Of a stretch of 64,000 nucleotides of DNA, positions 44,832 through 53,022 are shown one piece after another. This stretch comes from Paraburkholderia sp. GTDB taxonomy: Bacteria > Pseudomonadota > Gammaproteobacteria > Burkholderiales > Burkholderiaceae. The DNA is taken from NCBI RefSeq assembly GCF_028283785.1, contig NZ_JAPWKB010000002.1, positions 310,001 through 374,000 on the forward strand, in the 5' to 3' direction. A model generated the notes under the pieces. The model worked only from the letters and a program-made list of their open reading frames with translations, had not been told where the DNA came from and did no database searches. The position numbers were made by a program, and so were the translations under genes. Position 1 is the stretch's first letter, and each line of letters begins with the position of its first letter.

Positions 44832-45407
44832 TCATGCAGCTTGCGGCATTGTTTCCGCCGCTTCCGCGCGCTGCTGCTTCGCAGCGGCCGCAGCCTTCTT
44901 CGTCTTGCCCGCACGCGACGGCGGCTGGCACGCGCCACACACCACGTTGTGCTGCAGATCATGCTTGTGCGCGACGAACTTGCCCGTGCAGCGGCAGCAT
45001 TTCGTCATCTGAAGGATGTTGGCGTCGAAGAAACGCACCAGCGTCCATGCACGCGTCAGGTCGAGCACCGGTTCGGTGTCGCTGTGACGGCAGTGCTCCA
45101 GATACAGCCGGTAGCCCTTGGTCAGCGCGTCCAGATGCGAGCACTTCGCTTCGTTCTTCAGAAACAGGTACGTGTTGTAGAACAGCGATGCGTGGATGTT
45201 CGCGAGCCACGTCATGTACCAGTCCGCCGAAAACGGCAGCATGCCCTTGGGCGGCGAATTGCCCTTCACTTCGCGATACAGCCGGATCATCCGGTCGCGC
45301 GACAGCGTCAGCTCGCTTTCGAGCACCTGCATGCGTGCGCCGAGTTCGATCAGTGCGATTGCGCGAAACACTTCCTGCGCGTCTTCGGTGAGGCTGCGTT
45401 TGAGCAT
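44832..45407 (-). CDS. flhC: Flagellar master regulator subunit FlhC
   Basis: A 191-residue FlhC homologue. Family landmarks are LIELGARMQVLESE, LYREVKGNSPPKGMLPFSADW, HASLFYNTYLFL, LTRAWTLVRF and the C-terminal zinc cysteines (CCRC...CGACQPPSR). With FlhD it forms the FlhD4C2 activator of class II flagellar promoters. ATG 45407 is preferred to the ATG two codons upstream because the GGAG site then has the right spacing. It follows flhD with a 17-base gap. No motA/motB or che genes follow, unlike the usual Burkholderia arrangement, so this may be an isolated or second flhDC pair. Confidence 0.93.
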   Translation of the reverse strand: MLKRSLTEDAQEVFRAIALIELGARMQVLESELTLSRDRMIRLYREVKGNSPPKGMLPFSADWYMTWLANIHASLFYNTYLFLKNEAKCSHLDALTKGYRLYLEHCRHSDTEPVLDLTRAWTLVRFFDANILQMTKCCRCTGKFVAHKHDLQHNVVCGACQPPSRAGKTKKAAAAAKQQRAEAAETMPQAA

Positions 45408-45424
45408 GGTCATCTCCGGGCGCG

Positions 45425-45745
45425 TCAGGCGAACTGCTCGGCCGGCTGGCCGGCAAGCAGGATGGCGGCGTGGGTCGGCGCCACATCTGCGTTCTTGGCG
45501 CTTTGGGTCAACGCGGACAGCATCGCGTGATCGTTAAAGCGGAAGAAGCACAACAGCTGATCGGAGGCTGCGAGCTTGACGATCTGCGCGAGCGACAGCC
45601 CCGCCAGCAGGTCGGCCAGTTCCAGCGACAAGCCCAGACGGAACATCCCGACCGGCTTGTCCTCACGCAGCATGCGCTGCGCGAGCATGATGTACGACAG
45701 ATTGATTTCGCGGATTGAATCCAGCGTCTCGCTGCTACGGTCCAT
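45425..45745 (-). CDS. flhD: Flagellar master regulator subunit FlhD
   Basis: A 106-residue FlhD homologue: IREINLSYIMLAQRMLREDK, MFRLGLSLELADLLAGLSLAQIVKLA and LLCFFRFNDH, which keeps the Cys that makes the inter-subunit disulfide in E. coli FlhD. It acts with FlhC as a DNA-binding activator of the flagellar regulon. The region upstream is unusually long and A/T-rich, fitting complex control. Confidence 0.93.
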   Translation of the reverse strand: MDRSSETLDSIREINLSYIMLAQRMLREDKPVGMFRLGLSLELADLLAGLSLAQIVKLAASDQLLCFFRFNDHAMLSALTQSAKNADVAPTHAAILLAGQPAEQFA

Positions 45746-46395
45746 TTCTAAAGAATTCCGAAGCCCCGAATTACATGTCGGCTTTGTGCCGTTTATCTGT
45801 TATGCCTCGCCGACGCTTCACTTCTTCGGCGACAGGTTGCAGCCTGGTCAGAGCCGCAACACATTTGATACATGTCGTTACATTTGGTAACGCATTGAGA
45901 GGGATTGTATGAACTGTGAAACGGTTGCGCAATCGTTTTCTCAAAAATATTTTCGTACGTTGCGCTGAGGTTGCAGCATTTTTTACCGACTCGATTAGCG
46001 CGACCCGAAATTCGAAATGACGAATTCATCAATAAATCATATCTGGCTGTTTTTATTAGTTTTTATTTTCGTCAGCAACGACATAACTACCCGAGGAGTA
46101 AAGTCTATTCATAGTGCGTCGAAGTCGATTTCCTCGAACTCAGACAGCCTGATGAAAGGTAATTTGTACCGCCTTGTTTAGCAGACTGCTGCGGAAGGAA
46201 CGGAAAGCGAGAATGTAAGGATCTGTAGTTACATTTGCCGGCGCGTGTAACAGCTTGTTTTTCGGCCGCGCGATCACGCTTTTGACACACGGCTGACATT
46301 CTTCCGACAACGAAAACGGAGCTTCAGATCCCGGCCGTCGAACGTCGGGAACGGGCTTTGCGCACTTCCGTGTGTCGATGCCACAGGAGCGCACC
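45746..46395. promoter_or_regulatory. Long A/T-rich region upstream of flhDC
   Basis: A 650-base gap shared by flhD and a small divergent gene. The part 45880-46240 is distinctly A/T-rich against the GC-rich window. It includes the palindrome CGTTAC-ATTTG-GTAACG (45876-45892). Long leaders with many bound regulators are typical of flhDC. Short minus-strand frames exist in it but have no good start or codon bias. Confidence 0.55.
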
Positions 46396-46605
46396 ATGAC
46401 AGCCGACGTCACCATCCCAGACGACGACGCCACGCCGGATCAACCCGGCCACGAACCCACCGAGACTTCCAAGCCGATCGGCGACGCCATTCCAACGCCC
46501 GTCGAACCCGGACTGGATCAACCACTGCCGCCGAAAAGCGAGATCCCCGCGCAGGACGCCGACGCGCCCGCCCCTTCTCCCACGCATCCGCCAGCCACAC
46601 CCTGA
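46396..46605 (+). CDS. Small proline-rich acidic protein
   Basis: A 69-residue protein (start MTADVTIPDDD) with a CAGGAG site seven bases upstream. Almost a third of it is Pro, with many Asp/Glu, so it is probably disordered; there is no signal peptide. It ends just before a 13-bp hairpin. No family recognised. The ribosome site, stop and terminator support expression, while the low complexity leaves some doubt. Confidence 0.55.
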   Translation: MTADVTIPDDDATPDQPGHEPTETSKPIGDAIPTPVEPGLDQPLPPKSEIPAQDADAPAPSPTHPPATP

Positions 46606-46645
46606 CCTGCAGGATCGGATGTAACAGATCAATCGCGCAGTCCCA

Positions 46646-46676
46646 AAGACGCCTCTTCATACAGAAGAGGCGTCTT
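46646..46676 (+). terminator. 13-bp hairpin after the proline-rich gene
   Basis: AAGACGCCTCTTC (46646-46658) and GAAGAGGCGTCTT (46664-46676) pair perfectly around the loop ATACA, about 40 bases past the stop. It ends in TT only. Confidence 0.65.
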
Positions 46677-46702
46677 GCGTACATTCCCGGTCATCGTTAT
46701 GA

Positions 46703-46718
46703 TTGAGTGCACACTCAT
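46703..46718. promoter_or_regulatory. Palindromic operator TTGAGTGCACACTCAT
   Basis: TGAGTG-CA-CACTCA is a perfect palindrome 44 bases upstream of the SDR start, in a TetR-operator style. It shares TTGAGT-N4-[AG]CTCA with the site upstream of the tetR gene at 40615. Confidence 0.6.
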
Positions 46719-46761
46719 CTAAACCAGCGGACATCACCGCAATCAACCGGGAGTTACCGCA

Positions 46762-47727
46762 ATGAATTCGTGGACCACACGGGATATGCCCTCCCAACGC
46801 GGCCGCTGCGCCGTCATCACCGGCGCCACCGGCGGCCTCGGTTACGAGACCGCACTCGCGCTCGCTACGGCCGGCGCGCAGGTGGTGCTGACGGGCCGTA
46901 ACGCCGCCAAGGGCGACGCCGCGCTCGAACGGATTCGCGCGGCCGTGCCGCACGCCGACGTCCGTTACGCGGATCTCGATCTGTCGAGCCTGGCGTCGGT
47001 GGCTGATTTCGCCGAGCGGTTTTGCACGGCGCATTCGTCGCTGGATCTGTTGATCAACAACGCGGGCGTCATGATGCCGCCCACGCGTCACCTGACGAAA
47101 GACGGCTTCGAACTGCAATTCGGCACCAACTATCTCGCGCATTTCGCGCTTACCGCGCATCTGTTGCCGCTTCTGCGCGATGCGCATCGCCGAAGCGGCC
47201 ATCCCGCGCGCGTCGTCAACCTCAGCAGCATCGCGCACCGGATGCGTGGCGCCATCCACTTCGACGATCTGCAATGGCAGCACAATTACCGTCCGTGGCC
47301 CACTTATGCGCAGTCGAAACTCGCGATGCTGATGTTCGCGTTCGAACTGCAACGGCGCAGCGACGCGTGCGGCTGGCAACTGATCAGCAACGCCGCGCAT
47401 CCCGGCTACGCGCGCACCGGCTTGCAAAGCGCCGGACCCGGCCTCGGTCGGTCGAATCCGTCGATCACCGAACGGCTCGGTGAACTGTTCGGCCCGGTCG
47501 CGGGGCAATCGGCGGCGAGCGGTGCGTTGCCGACGCTATTCGCCGCGACGTCGCCGCTCGCCAAGCCTGCGGGCTATTACGGACCGCAAGGCTGGATGGA
47601 GATGAAGGGCGCGGTCGGCGATGCACGGATCGCTGCGCCCGCGCTCGATCTCGACGTGGCGCAGCGGCTGTGGACGGTGTCCGCCGAGTTGACGGGCATC
47701 ACATGGCCCGAAGCGGTTCCCGCCTGA
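46762..47727 (+). CDS. SDR-family oxidoreductase (retinol-dehydrogenase/WWOX-like)
   Basis: A 321-residue SDR. It has TGATGGLG for the cofactor (about residues 20-27), DLDLSSLASV, NNAGVMM, NLSSIAH and the catalytic YAQSK (Tyr near 176). Length and the HPGYARTGLQ segment match the retinol-dehydrogenase/light-dependent-protochlorophyllide-like branch common in soil bacteria. The ribosome site is CGGGAG. A palindromic operator lies upstream, so it is probably induced by a small molecule through a TetR protein. The substrate is unknown; possibly an aldehyde or ketone of lipid origin. Confidence 0.85.
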   Translation: MNSWTTRDMPSQRGRCAVITGATGGLGYETALALATAGAQVVLTGRNAAKGDAALERIRAAVPHADVRYADLDLSSLASVADFAERFCTAHSSLDLLINNAGVMMPPTRHLTKDGFELQFGTNYLAHFALTAHLLPLLRDAHRRSGHPARVVNLSSIAHRMRGAIHFDDLQWQHNYRPWPTYAQSKLAMLMFAFELQRRSDACGWQLISNAAHPGYARTGLQSAGPGLGRSNPSITERLGELFGPVAGQSAASGALPTLFAATSPLAKPAGYYGPQGWMEMKGAVGDARIAAPALDLDVAQRLWTVSAELTGITWPEAVPA

Positions 47728-47772
47728 CACACGGCGCGCCACGCCGCATTGCGTCACATCGACCGCTTGAAC

Positions 47773-47813
47773 AAGTTGCGACTCGCAAGTATATTAGTTG
47801 CATGTCGCAACTT
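47773..47813. promoter_or_regulatory. Inverted repeat AAGTTGCGAC / GTCGCAACTT upstream of the MarR-GNAT gene
   Basis: Perfect 10-bp arms at 47773-47782 and 47804-47813. The left arm overlaps a second palindrome, TTGCGA-C-TCGCAA (47777-47789), so there are three half-sites of TTGCGA type just upstream of the start at 47835. Probably the autoregulatory site of the MarR-GNAT protein. Confidence 0.65.
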
Positions 47814-47834
47814 CTTTAACGTGCCGGGTGTGAA

Positions 47835-48839
47835 ATGGATATCGTCGATCCGCTGCCGGAGTCTCGCGAAGAGACCATTCTCGAACTGCGCGAATTTTCG
47901 CGAAAGCTGGTCCGCGAGCTTGGCTTTATGCGAAGCACGCTCGCCGATAGCGATCTCGCGCCCTCCGCCGTTCACGCGATCATCGAAATCGGCCTGTTGC
48001 CCGGCATTCAGGCGCGCAATCTCGCCGATATCCTTCGGCTCGATAAGTCGAACACCAGCCGCCAGCTCGCGCGGCTCGAATCGATGGGACTGTTGACGCG
48101 CGAAACCGCCGCCGACGACGCGCGTTCGTCGAAGCTCTATCTGACGCCCGAAGGCGACGCACTGCATCGAAAGATCGACCGGTTCGCGACCGATCAGGTC
48201 TCGCACGCGCTGCGCCGCCTGGTGCCGACAGATCAGCAAACGCTGGTGCGCTCGCTGTCGCTGTATGCGGACGCTTTGGCACAGGACAACGCAATCAACC
48301 CGCCTATTCCAGCCGCGTCGAACGACGCGTCCGGAGCGCCGGTGGCGCAGATTGTCGAAGGTTACGTGCCCGGTTGTATCGGCGACATTGCCGCGTTGCA
48401 CGCGCGGTTCTATGCGAAGACCTCGGGCTTCGGCGTGTACTTCGAAAAGAAGGTCGCGACAGAACTGGCCGCGTTTGCAGGCAGCTTGCCCGCAGCGGGA
48501 AAAGCACTATGGGTGTGCGTCGAAGGCGATCGCACGCTGGCATCGGTGGTGATAGATGGTGACGATGAAACGACTCGACGTGTCGCGCATTTGCGCTGGT
48601 TTATCGTCGATGGATCGTTGCGCGGATCGGGCATCGGACGGGCGTTATTGACCCGAGCCATGGCATTCGTCGATGAACACTACGACGAAACCTATCTCTG
48701 GACCTTTAAGGGACTCGACACCGCGCGTCATCTGTACGAGTCGTTCGGCTTCACGCTGACCGATGAAGCCGAAGGCGCTCAATGGGGCACCGCAGTGACC
48801 GAACAGCGCTTTAGCAGAGCATCTAAAGGCACGCGCTAA
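47835..48839 (+). CDS. MarR-GNAT fusion (regulator with acetyltransferase domain)
   Basis: A 334-residue fusion. Residues ~15-150 form a MarR winged helix (SAVHAIIEIGLLPGIQARNLADILRLDKSNTSRQLARLESMGLL, read in parts). Residues ~175-325 form a GNAT domain with the acetyl-CoA loop RGSGIGRALL and a terminal YESFGF. Such fusions occur widely in proteobacteria; the acetyltransferase substrate is usually unknown and may be a small toxic amine or the regulator itself. The gene is alone, with a strong inverted repeat in front of it. Third positions are a little less GC-biased towards the end. Confidence 0.88.
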   Translation: MDIVDPLPESREETILELREFSRKLVRELGFMRSTLADSDLAPSAVHAIIEIGLLPGIQARNLADILRLDKSNTSRQLARLESMGLLTRETAADDARSSKLYLTPEGDALHRKIDRFATDQVSHALRRLVPTDQQTLVRSLSLYADALAQDNAINPPIPAASNDASGAPVAQIVEGYVPGCIGDIAALHARFYAKTSGFGVYFEKKVATELAAFAGSLPAAGKALWVCVEGDRTLASVVIDGDDETTRRVAHLRWFIVDGSLRGSGIGRALLTRAMAFVDEHYDETYLWTFKGLDTARHLYESFGFTLTDEAEGAQWGTAVTEQRFSRASKGTR

Positions 48840-48879
48840 AGACGCCTTAAAGAACGCCAGCACATCGCGCTAAAAACCG

Positions 48880-49758
48880 CTAAACGCGATTGCGCGTCAC
48901 CAGCGCGCGCACGACCGACCAATCGTGTCTTTCGCAGAAGTCGAGCATCATCGTCCCGCATCCGCGGTCGTGTCCTGCGAGCCATTCGATCAATCTCGCG
49001 TTGATGCCCTGCGTCTGTGCATCGCCCCACGCGACCCATGCCGGATTCGCCGCCATGCCGGTGCCGCTACAAAAGTTGACGGCCCAGCGCGCGCCATTCA
49101 GCGATGACGTCCGTTCGAGCAGCGCGTTCACCGCATGCCATTTGTATTCGATCGACGCCCGCACCGGCACGCGAAACTCGTCCTGAATCGCGAACGCCGC
49201 GCCACTGTCGTCGAGATCGAAGCTCGTGTTATCGGGCCACGCGGACAGATCGATGCCGAGCGTCGTGTCGCTGCTAAAGCGACGCAACAGCACGATCGAC
49301 CCGCGTACTTCGCCGAGACGCGGAATCGCTTCGTTCAGATACCAACGCACGTCATGCGATTCCCGCACGTAGGCGCTGAACGTCTCATCGAAACCTCGTG
49401 TGCAATTGCGCGTGCCACATTCATCTTTCACCGACATCACGATGCACTCGCCGGGATGCTGCGCGAGAAACGCTGCGCACGTCGCGATCACATCGTCGAA
49501 CATCAGTCCGAGCGCAATTCCCGCGTGATTGATATGGAACACGTCGTCCTGATGACGACAGCGGATATCGAGCACTCGCACGCCGTGATCGAGTTGATCG
49601 GCCAGCGTCGCGTTTTGCGTTCTGGCGAGCGCGTCGTCCACCGTGTACGCGCAGGTGTCGTGACTGCCCGCGAGCGTCAGCGCGCTGAGCGGCAATGCGT
49701 CGTCGAGCGCGGTCATCCAGCGTTGCAGCGATTCTTCTGCGAAGTGCATGTTCATCAT
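48880..49758 (-). CDS. PI-PLC X-domain-like phosphodiesterase
   Basis: A 292-residue protein with the bacterial phosphatidylinositol phospholipase C fold markers: LAGSHDTCAY (first catalytic His near residue 32), VRVLDIRCR, and NHAGI (second His near residue 77). It keeps the His pair but has no signal peptide, so it is cytoplasmic or exported by another route. These enzymes cleave glycerophospho-linkages to a cyclic phosphodiester. It lies beside the ugp glycerol-3-phosphate genes, but on the far side of the LacI gene and divergent from it. The start is MMNMHF at 49758; the upstream leader has no strong site. Confidence 0.75.
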   Translation of the reverse strand: MMNMHFAEESLQRWMTALDDALPLSALTLAGSHDTCAYTVDDALARTQNATLADQLDHGVRVLDIRCRHQDDVFHINHAGIALGLMFDDVIATCAAFLAQHPGECIVMSVKDECGTRNCTRGFDETFSAYVRESHDVRWYLNEAIPRLGEVRGSIVLLRRFSSDTTLGIDLSAWPDNTSFDLDDSGAAFAIQDEFRVPVRASIEYKWHAVNALLERTSSLNGARWAVNFCSGTGMAANPAWVAWGDAQTQGINARLIEWLAGHDRGCGTMMLDFCERHDWSVVRALVTRNRV

Positions 49759-49878
49759 TAAAGAACGTCCAGGTAAGCCGGCCACTTATACCCGTTCAAT
49801 ATGGCAGACATATGTGCCCGCTGTCCAAATCACGACGCCATACATAACGCCGACGCCCGCTTTCATTTGCCTGCCGAA

Positions 49879-49947
49879 TGACAAAAACTTCATGCAGCGA
49901 AGCGACTTCACTAATGAAATCGTTTTCGCAACATGAAGTTTTTGTCA
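49879..49947. promoter_or_regulatory. 16-bp perfect inverted repeat TGACAAAAACTTCATG between PLC and lacI genes
   Basis: TGACAAAAACTTCATG (49879-49894) and CATGAAGTTTTTGTCA (49932-49947) are exact reverse complements separated by 37 bases. They sit in the divergent region of the PLC-like and LacI-family genes. The arms could bind two dimers of a regulator that loops the DNA, or be remnants of a short mobile element. Confidence 0.65.
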
Positions 49948-50020
49948 CGTTCGTTTACTTCGAACTTTCCACGTAAGAGTTGCGTTAAGCTAGTTCGGAG
50001 TTCCCTTTATTCGCTTAGAC

Positions 50021-51034
50021 ATGCCAGAGAAACGAACGCCTTGGGTCACTGCCTTTGAAGTTGCACGCCGTGCCGGCGTTTCGCGTTCCGCCGTATCGCG
50101 CGCCTTTACACCCGGTGCAAGCATTGCCCCAGAAACCCGCGAACGCGTGATGAAAGCGGCGAATGCAATGGGTTATCAGGTGAACATGATCGCGCGCGAA
50201 ATGATCTCGCAGCGCAGTAGCCTGGTCGGCGTCGTCACGGCGGGGTTCGACAATCCATTCCGCACCAAGCTGCTTTCGAACCTCACCACCGCGCTGGTGC
50301 GCAACAACCTGTCGCCGCTCGTGATGAATGCGGAAGAGCCCGCGCAAATCAAGCGCTCGCTCGAAATGCTGCTGAGTTACCGGATCGCGGGCGTCATCAT
50401 GACGTCGGCGTCGCCGCCGCTCGATCTCGCCCGTCAATACCTAAAGCTGAAAGTGCCGGTGACGATGATCAACCGCACGCCCGAACTCGACGGCACCGAC
50501 GTCGTCATCAGCGACAACCCTGCCGGCGCGACACTGGCCGCACGCCTGCTGCGCGATGCGGGTGTCAAACGGCCCGCGTTTGTCGGACCATCGCTGACGA
50601 GTTACAACGGCCGTGCGCGCCTCGACGCGTTTATTCAGGCTGTCGGTGATATGCCCGGAATGAAAACGCCGATGCAGCTCAACACGCCCACCGACGACTA
50701 CGCGTCGGGCATCGAAGCCGCGCTCGATCTACTCGCGCGCGCCGACCGTCCCGACGGCGTGTTCTGCTCGTCCGACCTGCTCGCATTGGGTTTGATCGAC
50801 GCGGCACGCAACCGCTTCAACTTGCGCGTGCCGGAAGATCTGACGGTGGTCGGTTATGACGACATTCCGGCCGCCGCGTACGAGAACTACCGGTTGACGA
50901 CGATCCAGCAAGACACGTCGCAACTCGCCGACGTCGCGGTCAGTCTGCTGATCGAACGCATGAATGCGTTTCGCGGCAAGTCGCGCGTGCGTGTCGTGCC
51001 GGTATCGAGCGTCGTGCGACACACGTGCGCTTAA
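50021..51034 (+). CDS. LacI-family transcriptional regulator
   Basis: A 337-residue LacI protein. The N-terminal helix-turn-helix is TAFEVARRAGVSRSAVSRAF and a hinge helix follows (TRERVMKAANAMGY). The ligand-binding domain is periplasmic-binding-protein-like (SLVGVVTAGFDNPF, GVFCSSDLLALGLIDAA, VVGYDDIPAAAYENYRLTTIQQD). It is convergent with ugpC and shares overlapping stop codons with it. It is the likely regulator of the ugp/porin/second-importer regulon, where LacI-type palindromes are found. Confidence 0.9.
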   Translation: MPEKRTPWVTAFEVARRAGVSRSAVSRAFTPGASIAPETRERVMKAANAMGYQVNMIAREMISQRSSLVGVVTAGFDNPFRTKLLSNLTTALVRNNLSPLVMNAEEPAQIKRSLEMLLSYRIAGVIMTSASPPLDLARQYLKLKVPVTMINRTPELDGTDVVISDNPAGATLAARLLRDAGVKRPAFVGPSLTSYNGRARLDAFIQAVGDMPGMKTPMQLNTPTDDYASGIEAALDLLARADRPDGVFCSSDLLALGLIDAARNRFNLRVPEDLTVVGYDDIPAAAYENYRLTTIQQDTSQLADVAVSLLIERMNAFRGKSRVRVVPVSSVVRHTCA

Positions 51035-52131
51035 GCGACCCGTCGGCCGTTTTCCGCATCGAAGAAATGCATCCGCGTGGACGGCAAGACCAATCCGATC
51101 GTCGAACCTGCCGACGGTTGTCTGTCGTGCGGTAAGCGCGCCACGACACGTTGCGAATTCCACTGCCCGTGCACGAGATTGTCCGCGCCGAGCATCTCGC
51201 AGACATCCACCTGAAGCCTTACCTGCTCATCTGTCGCATTGTCGGATTCGGCCGCGAGCTGCATATGTTCCGGCCGGATTCCCATCACGTACTCGCGTTC
51301 TGCCACCAGTGCATTCGACGCCGTCGCGGCGCAATCCGCCAGCGATAGCGTCGGGCCATCACTGACAACAAACGTCCGCGCGTCGGCGCTCACGTGTCCG
51401 CGCAACAGATTCATCGCAGGCGCGCCCATGAAGCTCGCGACGAACGTGCTCGCCGGCCGTTCATAGATTTCGCCGGGTGTCCCAACCTGTTCGATGCGTC
51501 CACGATTCAGGATGACGACGCGTTGCGCAAGCGTCATCGCTTCGACCTGATCGTGCGTCACGTAAAGACTCGTCGTGCCGAGCCGCGCATGCAGTTTTCG
51601 AATTTCGATGCGCATCTGTCCGCGCAACTTTGCATCGAGGTTCGATAACGGTTCGTCGAACAGAAATAGCGCAGGCTCGCGCACCATCGCACGTCCCATG
51701 GCAACGCGCTGACGCTGACCGCCGGACAGTTCGCGCGGCTTGCGCGCGAGTAACGGCCCGAGTTCGAGCATCGCCGCCGCCGACGCGACGCGTTCGCGAA
51801 TCAGCGTCTGCGGAAGCCCGCGAATCTTCAGTCCATACGCGATGTTTTCTTCGACGCTCATGTGCGGGTACAGCGCGTAGTTCTGAAACACCATCGCGAC
51901 ATCGCGGTCTTTCGGTTCGAGCCGGTTGACGACGCGCGCGCCGATCGAGATATCGCCGGAACTCACGCTCTCCAGACCCGCGACCATTCGCAACAGCGTC
52001 GATTTTCCGCAACCCGACGGACCGACGAGCACGACGAATTCGCCGTCGCGCACATCGAGGTCGATGTCGTGCAAGACTGCGGGTTGATGTTGATAAGCTT
52101 TGTTGACCGAGCGAAACGTAAGAGTTGCCAC
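51031..52131 (-). CDS. ugpC: Glycerol-3-phosphate ABC importer ATPase UgpC
   Basis: A 366-residue MalK/UgpC-type ATPase. Walker A is GPSGCGKST, Q loop FQNYALYPH, signature LSGGQRQR, Walker B LFLFDEP and H loop VTHDQ. A C-terminal OB/regulatory domain (about residues 235-366) is present. It is the last gene of the minus-strand ugp operon. It is the only ATPase for two importers in the region, so it may energise both. Its end overlaps the convergent lacI stop by four bases. Confidence 0.92.
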   Translation of the reverse strand: MATLTFRSVNKAYQHQPAVLHDIDLDVRDGEFVVLVGPSGCGKSTLLRMVAGLESVSSGDISIGARVVNRLEPKDRDVAMVFQNYALYPHMSVEENIAYGLKIRGLPQTLIRERVASAAAMLELGPLLARKPRELSGGQRQRVAMGRAMVREPALFLFDEPLSNLDAKLRGQMRIEIRKLHARLGTTSLYVTHDQVEAMTLAQRVVILNRGRIEQVGTPGEIYERPASTFVASFMGAPAMNLLRGHVSADARTFVVSDGPTLSLADCAATASNALVAEREYVMGIRPEHMQLAAESDNATDEQVRLQVDVCEMLGADNLVHGQWNSQRVVARLPHDRQPSAGSTIGLVLPSTRMHFFDAENGRRVA

Positions 52132-52177
52132 AGAAAATATCCAATGAGTTTCAATTGCGCCGACGATGCGTCAAACC

Positions 52178-53022
52178 TTACTTCTCCGCATCGACCAGAC
52201 CTTTGACGAACCAGCGTTGCATCGCAACGATCACCAGCAGTGGCGGCAACATCGTGAGCAAGGCCGCGCTCATCACGAGTTGCCATTCCGTGGCGATGTC
52301 GCCGCTGCCGATCATGCTCTTGATGCCTGCCACCGCCGTCCCCATCGAAGCGACACTGGTGACGAGGATCGGCACAGGTACTGATTCCAGCCGTAGATAA
52401 AGGTGATGACGAACAACGCGGCAAGATTGGTTTTCGACAGCGGCAATACGACGTCGATAAGAAACCGCCACGCGCCCGCGCCGTCGATACGCGCTGCTTC
52501 GAGCAATTCGCCGGGCAAGGTCATGAAGAACTGGCGAAACAGAAACGTCGCCGTCGCCGATGCAATCAGCGGCAACGTCAGTCCCGTATACGTGTTCGTC
52601 AGATGCAACGACGCGACCACCTGCACGGTCGGAAAGATCCGCACTTCGACGGGCAGCATCAGCGTGGCGAAGATCAGCCAGAACGCCGTCTGCCTGAATG
52701 GAAATCGGAAAAACACCACCGCATAAGCCGACACGATCGACACGGCAATCTTGCCGAACGAAATCGCGAGCGCCATTGCGAGGCTGTTCAACAGCATCAG
52801 GCCGAAGGGTTGCGACGCGTAATTCGTGCCTTTGCGCAGCACCGTCGCGATGTTGTCGAACAGATGATGGCCGGGAATCAGCGGCATCGGCACACGCATC
52901 ACGTCGTCAGCGGACAAGGTTGCCGCGCAGAACGCCAGATACACCGGAAACACGGTGACCACCACACCTACGAGCAACACCGCGTGACACAGCACGCTCA
53001 GGAACTTCCGGTTTTCGATCAT
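52178..53022 (-). pseudogene. ugpE: ugpE permease interrupted by a single-base frameshift
   Basis: Translating from ATG 53022 gives a normal UgpE N-terminus ([14 protein letters not shown]) and the EAA loop [16 protein letters not shown], then GWNQYL, after which the frame runs into unrelated sequence. The next frame continues as [22 protein letters not shown]...AMQRWFVKGLVDAEK, the conserved UgpE C-terminus. One base is missing around 52371-52374, where CTGTGCCG stands for the expected CTGTGGCCG. With it restored, the gene is 281 codons, exactly the E. coli UgpE length. As written, the last ~65 residues and the final membrane helices are lost. The start overlaps the ugpA stop (ATGA). Confidence 0.88.

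Noticed and set aside
45793..46032. Short minus-strand frames in the flhDC upstream region
   Set aside because: No ribosome site and no codon bias; the region is A/T-rich regulatory DNA.
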